64,000 nt of DNA from Hamiltosporidium tvaerminnensis (taxonomy: Eukaryota > Microsporidia > Dubosqiidae). The notes below the pieces were generated by a model. That model ran no database searches. It worked only from the letters and a program-made list of their open reading frames with translations, and had not been told where the DNA came from. The stretch covers positions 62,001 to 126,000 of the forward strand of contig JAKIMF020000007.1 in assembly GCA_022605425.2 (NCBI GenBank), given 5' to 3'. Positions 22,331 to 32,912 of this stretch are shown piece by piece (the stretch's first letter is position 1; the number at the start of each line of letters is the position of its first letter). Made by a program: the position numbers and the translations under genes.

Positions 22331-22790
22331 GGTTAATATAATATTTCAGCGTATAAATTTAAAACAGAGTGAATTATTCTTTAAAGAAATATTTAAGGTA
22401 AAAATTTTTATTTTTTGAAATTTTAAAATTAGAATGAATGTAAGAGTTAGAAATATTTAATAGAATTCTGGGTTAAAAATTTTCTAATTTTTAAATATTT
22501 TTTTCTATTATGAATGTAAGAATTAAAGATTATTTATTTTAATTTCTTAAAGCTTAGTTTTATTTACTTAAAAATTATACACAATCTAATGATTTATAAT
22601 AATTTTTTTAGAGAAAATTTTATTAAATTTATAATAATTTTTTTAAAAATATAATCTTTGTTTAGAGATATTACTTGTGACTAAAATAATTTTATTTAAA
22701 GAAATAATTAATTTCAATTTCTACTTAAAATTTTTAAACAGAATTATGAATTCTAATTATTTTATAAAAAAGAAAAAATTTTAAAAAAGC
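22331..22790. other. AT-rich spacer
   Basis: No gene is seen. ATTCTGGGTTAAAA at 22465-22478 repeats the motif near 16397. Confidence 0.5.
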
Positions 22791-22984
22791 CTCAAATTTT
22801 AATTAAAATTTATAAACATTTTCAGAATAAAATTCTAATTCCTTAAGAAAAGTAAAAAAACTCAAATTTTAATTAAAATTTATAAACATTTTCAGAATAA
22901 AATTCTAATTCCTTAAGAAAAGTAAAAAAACTCAAATTTTAATTAAAATTTATAAACATTTTCAGAATAAAATTCTAATTCCTT
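22791..22984. repeat. perfect 70-bp triplication covering the 3' end of the b5 reductase gene
   Basis: CTCAAATTTTAATTAAAATT begins units at 22791, 22861 and 22931. The first two are full 70-bp units; the third runs identically to 22984. The third unit contains the last ~13 codons and the stop of the reductase CDS, so the two outer units are untranslated duplicates of the gene's end. No mismatch is seen among the units, which implies a very recent event or ongoing homogenisation. Confidence 0.92.
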
Positions 22985-23668
22985 TAACATTCCTTCTACA
23001 CATCCTTGTGAATTATTTTCACCTTTACTTCCACATACATCTTTAATCATAGGTGGTGGTCCACACACATAACAAAAGTCAAAATTAGAATATTTTTTAA
23101 TAATATTTATATTAATTCTACCTTTTATATGTTTACTTTCTGTTTCTTTATTTTCTAAAACATGTATTACATTGCATCTGTTAGATTTTTCATATTCAAT
23201 TAATTTATTATTTAAAAATATATCTTTTTCAGATAAATTACAAAATATTAAATTAAATATTGTTTTATCTTCTAAACTATTTAATGAATATTCTAATATT
23301 TGTAACATTGGTGTTATTCCTGTTCCACCTGCTATCATTAAAATATTTTTAAATTCGTTTATATTATACTTTCTTTTAGGTATTGGTTTACTTAATTTGA
23401 TTTTTTCATTTATTTTTTTTGAGTTTAAATATTTTGAAATATTTCCTTTTTCATAGATTTTAATTGCGAAAGATAAAGAATTTGGGGTATTTTGTATTGG
23501 TGTGTATGGTCTTTTTATAGAGTAATCATCGTTATAAATGTAGAAGAAGTGACTTACTGGTGTTTTTTGTGGTTCAGGTATGTTTTCTTTTTTTACGGTT
23601 ATAAATATTGTATTGTGGTTTAAATTATATTTTTCTATGATTTGATAAGAATCTAAATAATTTTCCAT
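22943..23668 (-). CDS. CBR1: NADH-cytochrome b5 reductase
   Basis: This FAD flavoprotein passes electrons from NADH to cytochrome b5. The 241-residue chain has the ferredoxin-reductase fold markers in order: the FAD motif RPYTP at 53-57, the second FAD contact GNISKYL at 75-81, the NAD-binding GGTGITPM at 114-121, and CGPPPM at 202-207 (usual CGPPPM near the C terminus). Yeast Cbr1 is about 40 residues longer because of an N-terminal membrane anchor; here the FAD domain begins almost at residue 1, so the protein is predicted to be soluble. A short Cys/Gly-rich insert (CGSKGENNSQGC) lies in the usual NAD-binding lobe after CGPPPM. The start is set by CCCC eight bases upstream. Its 3' end is duplicated in tandem. 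Confidence 0.93.
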   Translation of the reverse strand: MENYLDSYQIIEKYNLNHNTIFITVKKENIPEPQKTPVSHFFYIYNDDYSIKRPYTPIQNTPNSLSFAIKIYEKGNISKYLNSKKINEKIKLSKPIPKRKYNINEFKNILMIAGGTGITPMLQILEYSLNSLEDKTIFNLIFCNLSEKDIFLNNKLIEYEKSNRCNVIHVLENKETESKHIKGRININIIKKYSNFDFCYVCGPPPMIKDVCGSKGENNSQGCVEGMLKELEFYSENVYKF

Positions 23669-23676
23669 TTGAGAAA

Positions 23677-23683
23677 GGGGTGG
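23677..23683 (-). promoter_or_regulatory. CCACCCC start-proximal motif of CBR1
   Basis: CACCACCCCTTTCTCAAATG on the minus strand; CCCC lies eight bases before the ATG. Confidence 0.65.
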
Positions 23684-24673
23684 TGAATATTTTTTTTAAT
23701 GAAGGATTGATTTCTTAAATGGGTAAATTATAAATTTAATAAAATATTTTACTTGAGTCAGATTGAGCTATATAATGATTTAGAAAAGAATTTAATATTG
23801 AGAGAATCAAATAATATAAGTTGAAATAAAAGTATAAATTCTTTACTTAGAAAACAACTACTCTCGAATTTATACGATTATTGTTCGAACTAAGTACACA
23901 TATTTTGTATTTAAAGAGAAATTTCTTTAGAAGAATCAGAGAGTATTGTTCAAAATATTAAAAAATTTTGTATTAAAAAAAATCTTTATCTCTGATAAAT
24001 CAGGGAGTATTATTCAAATTTAATACATATTTTTATAGTATAAAATACACTTTTCGGTATTTATTATGGAAATCATAACTTGAATAAACAATCCAAGTTT
24101 ATTAAATACTTAGATATAATGATTTCTTAAGCTATTATATCAATTTATTCAATAAGAAACATTATGAAATAAAATAATTGAGCAGTATAATTGATAAGTT
24201 TTAATATCTTCTAGATTAATCGATAATATAATGAATTTTAATTTGGTTACAAATTGAGAAAAAACGTTGGATATGAATTTAAAAAAGAATTCTGGAAACT
24301 TCATATCTATTCTGAAACATATGTCAGTGATTAAGAGTTTTTCTAGAATTGTTAAATAAATAAGTCATATTTAAACAAATACCAAATGAATCATCTAATA
24401 TTCAAATATTGGTTTTTTATATAAACTATTAATTCTAATAATTAATTAAAAAAATTTTGATAAAAATATGTAAATTTCGATTCGTTCTTGAGCAGTTCTT
24501 TTGTAATTGAGAAATAAATTAAATTTCAGATTTATAAAACTAGGCTAATAAAAGGAGTTATTTTAAAACTTTAGATAAATGATGATTGGCCAGTGCAATC
24601 AAACAAATTTTCGATTGGTTTTATAATAAAATATTCAAGATTGGGAAAAAAGAAACTCCTCGTTGAAAAGCGT
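23684..24673. other. divergent intergenic region between CBR1 and the Sel1-repeat gene
   Basis: It holds upstream sequence for both genes. AAAGGAG at 24551-24557 is followed by a tiny frame (ATGATGATTGG at 24579, 15 codons). An in-frame open extension of the Sel1 gene reaches 24575 without an ATG. Confidence 0.5.
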
Positions 24674-25855
24674 ATGAACGATGACAGAGCTATAAAAATT
24701 ACTAAAACGTTGACATTGAAATATGAGAAGGCGTTTTCATCGAATTCAATTGTAGAAAAATTTAGATTTATAGGCGACTTGCTGCGAAGTGTAGAAGACA
24801 GCTCTCAAAGTATGAAAAATGTATTTTGTATGACAAATCCATTGGTTGACCATAAAAATACCACAAAGGAAAACGCGGTGTCTGAAATAGAAAAAGCATG
24901 TATAATTTTTTTGAAAGATATGGCAAAAACCGGCAAACAAATGTTGTTTAAAGACTCTCCGTGTGCAGAAGCACAGGCATATATCGGAATGGTATATGAG
25001 TTGGGTGTCTTTGGTGTCAAAGAGAACCATAAAAAGGCTTACGGATATTATACGATTGCGGCCAGGCAAAACAATGCTTTAGGGACTTTTCGATTGGCCC
25101 AATGCTTTGAAAAGGGAATTGGAAAGACAAAAAATAATGAAAAAGCGCTAACTTTTTATAGATGTGCTGCAAAACTTGGACTCATTGAAGCTTTACATAC
25201 GTTTGGTTCCATTTTAATTTATGGCGATTTGGGATGTCCAAGAGATCCCGCAAGTGGTATTTTTTACTTAAAATTGGCAGCAAATAGATCTACATCATCT
25301 TATCCATACCCCTATTTTGATCTTGCTAGATGTTTCGAGTCAGATAACGCTATAAAAGAAATTATATCCGATGACAGATACGCCTTTAATTTGTATATGA
25401 AAGGTGCCAGGCTTGGTTGTTATAATTGCCAATATCGTGTGGCTCGTTGCTATGAATATGGAAATTTACAGAACGAACGAGATATGGAAAAAGCAATTTA
25501 TTGGTACAAAAAAGCTTCTCAGGCAGGACAAATAGATGCGCAGTTGGCACTTTCAAGTCTTTATTTTACCGGAATAGACAATGTTTTGGAAAAAGACAAT
25601 TCTAAAGCGTATATTTGGGCACTTAAAGCAGCTGTAAAAGGACATACAGTAGCAGCGTTTACCGTAGCAGAATTTGTAGAAGCTGGAATTGGTGTGAAGA
25701 AAGATAAAATACATGCTTTATGGTGGTATACAATAGCCAGTGTTCTTGGACATGCAAGTGCCAACAGCAAGATAGATGAACTTCAACGGCGCGTACAACA
25801 AGAAACCAAACTCGGAGAAGGCGAGAATTTTAAATCTCGTTGTAGATTGTTTTAA
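24674..25855 (+). CDS. SKT5: Sel1-repeat protein of the SKT5/CHS4 (chitin synthase regulator) type
   Basis: About seven Sel1-like repeats (36-40 residues, A-x-x-xLGxxYExGxGVxKDxxKAxxWYxxAA) run from residue ~92 to ~370. Examples are AYIGMVYELGVFG, FRLAQCFEKGIGK, CQYRVARCYEYGN and AFTVAEFVEAGIGVKKD. SKT5/Chs4-class proteins activate chitin synthase III at the membrane; microsporidia make a chitin spore wall. The chain ends with C-R-L-F, a CaaX-type box; yeast Chs4 is also prenylated at a C-terminal CaaX. I chose the first in-frame ATG (393 aa). A GTG 81 bases upstream would add 27 residues, and no CCC motif marks either. Base composition is less AT-rich than neighbouring genes. Sel1 class is certain; the SKT5 assignment is probable. 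Confidence 0.8.
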   Translation: MNDDRAIKITKTLTLKYEKAFSSNSIVEKFRFIGDLLRSVEDSSQSMKNVFCMTNPLVDHKNTTKENAVSEIEKACIIFLKDMAKTGKQMLFKDSPCAEAQAYIGMVYELGVFGVKENHKKAYGYYTIAARQNNALGTFRLAQCFEKGIGKTKNNEKALTFYRCAAKLGLIEALHTFGSILIYGDLGCPRDPASGIFYLKLAANRSTSSYPYPYFDLARCFESDNAIKEIISDDRYAFNLYMKGARLGCYNCQYRVARCYEYGNLQNERDMEKAIYWYKKASQAGQIDAQLALSSLYFTGIDNVLEKDNSKAYIWALKAAVKGHTVAAFTVAEFVEAGIGVKKDKIHALWWYTIASVLGHASANSKIDELQRRVQQETKLGEGENFKSRCRLF

Positions 25856-26505
25856 ATAATGAACATCAAAATTTTGTGTTCATTTTGTTCTTCATTTTTT
25901 TTCTTTTTTATATAAACTTAAAGTTTATTTATAAATTTTTTATAAATTCTTTTAGTTTACCGTTGATCAAAAAGTAATTTAGGTAATATTTTATTTCTAA
26001 AAATATTTTATAATTAAACGACATTATATAAAGAATTCGTTTTTCTCATAAAAAAAATTATAAAATATTTTCTCTTTAAAACAAATTTCTAAAATTATAT
26101 TTTTGTTTAAACACTATGATTTATAATGATCAACCTATAATTTATCATACGTTTTTTTATAGGTAAATATTATTTGCAAATTTAATGCAAATAAGTCTAA
26201 ATTGTTTTTCGTTAATTTTCTAATTATGTTATTTAAAATCCCTAAATATTTTACTATTGGTTTAGACTCTTTATTGATATTTGAAATTATGAGTTTGATA
26301 TTCAGCATATCTTTTTAACTTAGATTTTAAATTTATTTCATTTGAATTTTTGTGTGTCAATTATGCAATGTGTACTTTCTGAGTCTATTTGACACGAAAA
26401 GATTATACGTGTCTCTCTATTGGAATTCTTCTGTATGGATATATAGTGACCTAAGTAAAGTAAAATTTGTGATTTTAATAATTTTATATTACAAATAAAT
26501 TAAAC
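25856..26505. other. intergenic, nothing recognised
   Basis: AT-rich, with no supported frame. Confidence 0.5.
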
Positions 26506-26805
26506 TTAAATTATATTTATTCGCGTGCCTATAAAAAAAATATTAATTTCACTTTTAGATAAGTGAAAAATTGATTTTAAATTATCTGATTTCGTTAGAA
26601 TTTCCAGAAAGATAATTTCTAATACATTTATAATGTTAAACAGTTTTTCTTTGAAATAATTTAATCGTTTCGTTAATAAAAAAAATACTAATTTATTTTC
26701 ATCGAAATTTAAAAATTTTACTGCTTCGGAATTTTTTGATAAATTAAAAAATTTAACGCTTTTAATGTTTTTTTTAGACAAATCTACAAACCGAAATACA
26801 AAAAA
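26506..26805 (-). pseudogene. possible LRR-gene fragment truncated by repeat copy C
   Basis: A minus-strand frame of about 95 codons, without ATG, reads like leucine-rich repeats (RFVDLSKKNIKSVKFFNLSK, KFLNFDENKL). It ends with a normal stop at 26506, and its open 5' side stops at about 26806 where repeat copy C begins, as if the element had cut a gene. There is no start motif. The match to LRR is by pattern only. Confidence 0.3.
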
Positions 26806-27411
26806 AGTGGTGTTAGTATCATTTTTTGAATTTTTAGTAGGAAAAAACTACACTACACCTTTGGTTGTTCTATGGGAGTTGTTATGTGGAGGATAAGTCT
26901 AAGAAATGTAGAAACTTTTTCTAAAAATTTATTTGTAGGTTTTTACGTAACCAGATTGCAGATCGCAGCTGAACGTGTAGGTAATTGGCATGTAAAAGTA
27001 TGGAAATCTAGCGTTGTTCGCTCGGGTTAGAAGACTTAGCGCCTGGGAAATATGAAAATAAATTTATTTAAACCCGGGAGAGCTAAGATGCAGGTTAAAC
27101 CTGTTGGGAAGACATTGCACTGTCTAGATAGACTCCATTTAAGTCTCTGAAATATATTTTAGTTAGAATTTTATGGGTTTAGAAAATGTAGAGTAAGTGG
27201 GAATGCTGCATAGTCTTAGGGCGGCTTAGGGAGGCTTCGATCACACTCTATAAAACGAAATTTAACGAACTACGGATGACTGCCTCGTCAATTAATTAGG
27301 TTCTACACACCTGGTAGATGAAAGTCTTTGGGATGTAGGTATAGCAAAAGGTACTGATGGTGTGTTAAGGTAGCGGTTATTTTTGTTAAGCCTAGAACTG
27401 CGTTAATGTCT
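26806..27411 (+). repeat. dispersed structured repeat, copy C (near full length)
   Basis: This aligns by eye along its whole length with copy D (48807-49456, opposite strand). Shared blocks include CTACACCTTTGGTTGTTC, AGATTGCAGATCGC, CTTAGCGCCTGGGA, GCTAAGATGCAGGTTAAACC followed by TGTTGGGAAGACATTGCACT, AAGTGGGAATGCTGCATAGT, AGGTTCTACACACCTGGTAG and AACTGCGTTAATGTC at the end. It has no open frame on either strand. Two hairpins are visible: GTAG-loop-CTAC at 26837-26851 and CAGGTTAAACCTG. It is clearly richer in G/C than its flanks. Confidence 0.85.
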
Positions 27412-28263
27412 AGGGAATTAACCTAACTCTTGATACTGTAAAATGATGTCATACTTTCTAAATAAATTTATATCGATTAGTATACAAACTAATAATTACA
27501 CAACTTATCTTGATTTTTTTTTGTACCAATCTTATAATCAATATAAATGTTATGGTTTTTAATAGTATCTAAATACAGAATTATATCAATACAAAAGCTT
27601 GGGATTATTTTTTTTACAAAATGGTAATTAAAGCTATCTGCCAAATTTAAATATATTTTATAATTATATCTTGTTATTTCGTTTTAAAAATACCTGGGCT
27701 CATGGTCGTTGATTTCTATGCTACAAAAAATAAAAACTTGCCTCATGTATATTTGTGTGCCTCAAAGAAGGTTAAATAAGCTTAGAAAAATTCTATCTTA
27801 TAATAACCCGCATTTTCATATGGAATGATATAAAATAGAAATATTTGTTATTAATATAAAATTAAGTTAATTTAGCGCATACTGAAATGTAAATTTTTTC
27901 TGATAATTCGAACGAAGTATTATTTGCTTGTTTGGTTGAAAATAATCTAAATAGGATTTAACTTGGTTTTAAATACACTATGTTATGTGTTTTCTTTCTG
28001 GTCATAATAAATTAGCGGAATATATCTTAAAGTAAATTAATAGTCTAAAAACTAAGCGTTTAATTCTTACATTTAAGTAAGAAGTTATATTAATTGAAAT
28101 TTATAATGGCTGAACGATATAGATTTTCGGTTTAACTTACATATCTTTTTCTGTTTCTTTTTTTAAAAAATAGATAAACCAAAAGCCATGTTGATATAAA
28201 ATCAATTAAAGTCCAAATTTTAAAGCTTTTTGAATAACGTGAGTATCTTTGCTTACTTATTAC
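27412..28263. other. gene-free AT-rich stretch
   Basis: Nothing recognised. Confidence 0.5.
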
Positions 28264-28460
28264 AGTTTTTCTTTAACTTTCAGTGTCGAAGATGAACAGA
28301 TATAGGTTTTCTTGTTGGTTCTTTTAAATGTTGTAACTCGGGATTATAGGAGAGTGGCTTATAGATCCAGTGTGGTTTATATCCTATTAAAATGGTAGAA
28401 ATAAATTTCAGACTATTTCTATATACTCATTACCAAGCGGAAATTTTTTAATGTAGGTAT
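28264..28460 (-). repeat. short dispersed repeat R1 (solo-head family)
   Basis: On the minus strand it has the head TTTCCGCTTGGTAATGAGTA, then GGATATAAACCACACTGGAT, CTCCTATAATCCCGAGTTAC and the end TGTTCATCTTCGACACTG. The other members are at 35640, 40800, 48375 and 55641. It shares only about the first 100 bp with the long A-D family. Confidence 0.8.
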
Positions 28461-28463
28461 CGA

Positions 28464-29281
28464 CTTTCCACCCATATATCGTTGATTATTCATTTAAATA
28501 GACTTAAACTATGTTTTTTGTCTCTAAAGCAGTATTTAGAAAAAAAAACTAATGTTTTGCTTTAAGATTGGGTCGTCTTGAAGTTATTTGAATATTTTCT
28601 AAGCGGGATTTTAGTCAATTAAAATATTCTTATAAAATTTCGCAATAGATTACAAAAATCAGCTTGAAATGAAAAGGCTATAAATCAGCTATGAAGGATA
28701 CGTGGTACCGAGAAATTGCTCTGTTATTAGAGGAAACATATGTTTAGATATCTAGTGATACTAAAAATATGGCACAGAAAACCCAAAGTATATCTTTTTA
28801 ACAAGTAAAAAGAAAACCAATATCAAAAGTCTAAAGACCTTGTCAAATTAATTGAAGAAATCGGCTTAATGCAATTTATTTACATGTGATATCGTCGATC
28901 AACTATCATTTAGAAATACTATAATTAGAACTGGCCGAGTTTTGTATAATTAAATGATCCTTGCTTTCGGTTTTTCTAAAGAATATGTAAATATTTATCT
29001 GAAATCTTTTTAGACTCTGCAAAAACCAAATAAAAAAATTTTAAAAGCTTTCTTGGTGCTAAATGCGAAACGTTCTTAGATTGGCACATTTTCTTTTTTT
29101 CGGAAAAAGTAAAAAAATCACAATTAAAAGAGAAACTATTATGAATTTGAAACTACTTATTGAACCTATCTTGCATTAATAAAACTTTTCCCGGTAAAAT
29201 ATATGGTGGAAACAAAGAGTACAAAAAAAACTGCGATTGCTCAGTTTGAAAATTTATAAAAGAAATAGAAAGTCGAAATCA
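28464..29281. other. retroelement-derived intergenic DNA
   Basis: A block at 28871-28930 (ACATGTGATATCGTCGATCA) is homologous to 60247-60305 (ACATGCGATATCATCGATAA). No gene is intact. Confidence 0.5.
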
Positions 29282-29636
29282 ATGAGTAAATCCATATAAT
29301 AAAAGAAATGATGAGTTAATACGTGTTGTATACTCCTTAATGAAGTGACGGAAAGTGAAAAGTTGGTAACAAAATGAAACCATCTTGTGATGATATATTT
29401 AGAATAAATTAAATTTTGGTTTTATAAAAAAATTTATACATTGTAATAAGTCTCCTAAAAATGTAGAGTATTGAGCAAGTATGCGTTGGAAATTGCTTGT
29501 ATAAGCTACAAGAAACGTTTGAATGAAGTTTTTGATGACTACACTTGCTTTCTCTAGAAATACATATTGCGAGTTTAAAAACAAATTAAAAGTCATACGG
29601 TTTATAAAATTCTTGAAAACAAATATGCCAAAATAA
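29282..29636 (+). pseudogene. Ty3/gypsy reverse-transcriptase relic 1
   Basis: Frame-broken translation shows retrotransposon RT landmarks in the correct order. A VNTCCILLNEVT block at about 29314-29349 matches the usual RxCVDYRxLNxxT. It is followed by a YPLPxIDDLLE-like remnant, then a VCVGNCLYKLQETFE block (usual MPFGLxNAPATFQ) near 29470. Last comes an FDDYT/LAFSRNTYCEFKNKL segment (usual YxDDxLxFSRxxEEHxxHL) near 29540. At least four stops or frameshifts are present, and the segment between the last two blocks is shortened. It is dead. The minus-strand frame over 29399-29596 is a shadow. Confidence 0.55.
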
Positions 29637-31165
29637 TGTAACTACCGAATATAACCAGGTGCCATAATAAGGAATAATAAACCTGATATATATTTTTTAG
29701 CCAAGCGTAAAAATATTTATGCGCCCATTAAGTAGGAATTCGTTCCCAACATTCACTTCAAATATTTAAAAGTTAATAGCATAAAATATGGCGCCTTGGC
29801 CAACAAATTTGATCGAATTTACAAGTCTAGGGTCACGACAATTCTCTATGTGATAGATATCCGAAGGAGTTGTACAAAATATCAAAAAACATACCTTAAA
29901 ATACTTCAAGCGCAAATTAATCAAGAGGAATACATTTTTTGACAGTACTAGTGAACAAATTCAAACCGATTCTCATTATTCGACGAAGATTACTTGTGTT
30001 GTAAGCATGCTGAAGAGAGCATCAAAGTGCGTATAATAAGTCCCCGAAATACACGAAGAACCAATACTTACTATTAAATAAGACAGTGAGAAAGAGGTGA
30101 TTCAAAAATTAAAATAAAATTATCTACTTCTTATTTTTTATGATCTTTCGACACCAGAGGAATCAAAAATGTACGTAATTTAAGAATTGGTTTTTAAAGA
30201 ATAAGAAAATATATTGATTGGAAGACATGATAGAAAATATAAAGGAAAAATGTTTTACACTTTATTTTATAAATAAATATTTTGCTTTAAAAAAAAATAT
30301 AGGTGTGACTTACAAAAGATTAAAAATAAGTTTGGATCTAATTTTTGATTTGAATTTTGAAAACCAAATTAAAAAAACAATATATTATTTCATTCTTAAA
30401 AGTATTTATAAATTTTATTTGTACTAAAAAAAAGAATATTTATTTGTCCAAAGTCAAGGTTTATTTTTTTATTGAGCATATTTTCTCATAGAAATTGTAT
30501 GTAATTTCATAATTTTTTAAGATGTTTTAGGAATTCCTCTGTTATAACTTCGATGAGTAAATATGACACCAGAAAAAAATATGATAGACGAAGTTTTTAC
30601 AGTGTCTTAATGTCGAGATATAAACACAAATGTTCGTACTTTTCAAATTCACAAATCAAATTTTTATAGAAAATATACATGCCAGTAGTAGACTTTATCA
30701 TTATTTTAGGTAAATTTATATAAATTCATAATTAATATGCTTTACTGATGTATCATATTTCATCATCTAGAAATTCAAACATAATCTATATTGCTTTAAA
30801 ATACAAATAACCTGCATTTTTCTAAAGAAGGTCATAAAATTCATTTATATAGTTAACTCAGTATCTTTGAAAGCTGAATAGTATGATTAGCTTCTATTTG
30901 TTTATCGGAAATTCAAAATATGTAATCAAAGTAGACCGTCGAAAAACTCTGAGAAATATCATCGAAGTTTTTACAAAAATAAATTCAAACTAGAAATTTC
31001 TTCAATAAATTTCCTGTAAATCCTGTTACTACTAATAATTTATATTGAAATGAATAAAAAAAAATGTAATTTTTAAAGCGAATTCAAAACAAAAAAAACC
31101 ATTGATTACATGGTGTGTATTCAGAAATTATTGAAGACATATTCACTTTATTTAATATCTTTTAT
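29637..31165. other. retroelement-flanking and intergenic DNA
   Basis: A plus-strand stretch at 29744-30088 reads as protein-like with clustered stops and might be a further part of the dead element, but I recognise no domain. A 69-codon plus frame at 30218-30427 has no supported start. Confidence 0.45.
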
Positions 31166-31771
31166 TTAAACTTCTGTTTTTTGTTCTGTTTTATTTTCTT
31201 CCTTGGGTTGATCTCTTACAATCTTTTCTCCTTCATTATCATATTCCTCGGAATCTATTCTTTTGAATAGTAAAGCTATGTAATAGACGAATAGAAAATC
31301 TAGTAAAATAACCATCATCATATAAAAATACGCCAAAAGCCGAACATACAGAGCGCCAAAAGCGATAACCAACATTGATAAAATAATAAGTACCGCTTTT
31401 ATAGTCTTAGACAGTATAATAAATTTGAAAAGAAATGGCATTTTGAGATATACAGCTATTACATCTAAAACTACTGGAATTAATCCGCCAAACAAAAAAA
31501 GATATTTCAAAAATTTCGTAACATATTTGAATTTGCTCGCTTTGTTTGTATCTTCAACAATAAATATGTATATCGGTATTGTTGCGATAAAATTTATCCA
31601 TGCATTTGCTTTAATAATATTTATAAACTTTACTTTTTCAAATGATGTTGGTATTTTTTTACCATAACTTGATTTTTCTACTTTTTCTACTGTTCCATGT
31701 ACTTTTTGTTCTGCTTCTGCAGCTTTTGCAGCAGCTGTTTCTTTATATTTATCAGTTTTGTTCTCCGACAT
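31166..31771 (-). CDS. hypothetical multi-pass membrane protein
   Basis: This 201-residue protein has a charged Ala/Lys/Glu-rich N terminus (KETAAAKAAEAEQKVHGTVE), predicted helical. Four hydrophobic helices follow at about 54-72 (AWINFIATIPIYIFIV), 86-108, 122-142 (AVLIILSMLVIAFGALYV) and 147-168 (YFYMMMVILLDFLFVYYIAL). It ends in an acidic hydrophilic tail. Both ends are probably cytosolic. It may belong to a lineage-specific family; I do not recognise it. CCC lies eight bases before the ATG and supports the start. Confidence 0.7.
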   Translation of the reverse strand: MSENKTDKYKETAAAKAAEAEQKVHGTVEKVEKSSYGKKIPTSFEKVKFINIIKANAWINFIATIPIYIFIVEDTNKASKFKYVTKFLKYLFLFGGLIPVVLDVIAVYLKMPFLFKFIILSKTIKAVLIILSMLVIAFGALYVRLLAYFYMMMVILLDFLFVYYIALLFKRIDSEEYDNEGEKIVRDQPKEENKTEQKTEV

Positions 31772-31779
31772 ATTTTTCT

Positions 31780-31782
31780 GGG
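31780..31782 (-). promoter_or_regulatory. CCC start-proximal motif
   Basis: AAACCCAGAAAAATATG on the minus strand, before the multi-pass membrane protein. Confidence 0.65.
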
Positions 31783-32912
31783 TTTTTTTTCTATTTATTA
31801 ATATATATTCCGTTCATTGGTTCGTTCATTGATTAGATAAAATTTTTAACTGCAATTGGTTATTTATTTCTCCTTTATTCTTAACAAATGGTACTTCTAA
31901 TATTAACAGTATTCATCTCCTTTAATAATATTCTATTTATGGTTAATCGAAAAAATATATATTGAACTTTAAAATTTATTTATTTAAATAAAATTCACTT
32001 TCTGTATGAAAAAATATAAACGGTAAAAGAAAAAATGAGATTCAAAGATTTTCATTCAATTTTTCTACTCGTTCATTTCAAATATCTCAAAAACGTATTT
32101 TTATAACAATGAAGAATATTTTAATTTTTCTTATCAGGTTTCTATTCCCTTAAAAATTTTGTTATCAGATATATTCACTTTTAAGCAAAAATTTTTATTT
32201 TATATTTATGATTTTCCCGAATATAAAAATTAATATTAAAGTAAATTTTCTGATCATATTTGCTTGTAGCGCTTTATACTAATATATAATTACCATTAAC
32301 TTTATAATTATCACGATTAAATTAGATTGACATTTCTTATTATAGAAAATAAAAGAAGAACTACAATTTCTATTTGCTTTTTTAATAAGTAATTTTAGGA
32401 ATAAATCGAGATAAGATTAAGATGCAAAAAGTGAAGCTTTTGGATAAGATTTGGCAGTATTTATTCATAACTGAAAATCGCGGAATTTATTGATCAGAAT
32501 AAAATACAGATCGAATAAATTTCAAATTACAGGTGTAAAATGGAAAAGTTTATCGATATATTTTAATTATCAAAAATATATTGAAAATTAATTAAAAAAT
32601 TGTCTATTTAAATAAAATATGTATGTATAGGTTTTTTTTGAATCAAAATTAGAATTTGACTTTTTATTTTACTTTCGACTTTAATTACAATAAAAGAGTT
32701 ATAAACAATGTAAATATCCCAAATCTAGTAATATAGTAATATTGGCACCGTTTTAACTTTAATCGATAAGTAATGTTTCATCTGTCAGTAATTATTGTTT
32801 GACAGAATTAAATGAACTACAGAATAATTAATATTTTTATGTATAAAAAACTGAAATTTATGAATGTTTAATTCAATAAATTGAAAATTGAATAACTTTA
32901 TTTATATAACTA
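31783..32912. other. intergenic, nothing recognised
   Basis: AT-rich DNA between two minus-strand genes; no supported frame. Confidence 0.5.

Noticed and set aside
24746-25069. Minus-strand ORFs of 107 and 71 aa antisense to the Sel1 gene
   Set aside because: Shadows of the well-supported plus-strand Sel1-repeat frame.
29399-29596. 65-aa minus ORF with some resemblance to a retroelement FIPNFSKI-type segment
   Set aside because: The plus strand over the same bases has RT landmarks in the correct order, a stronger explanation.
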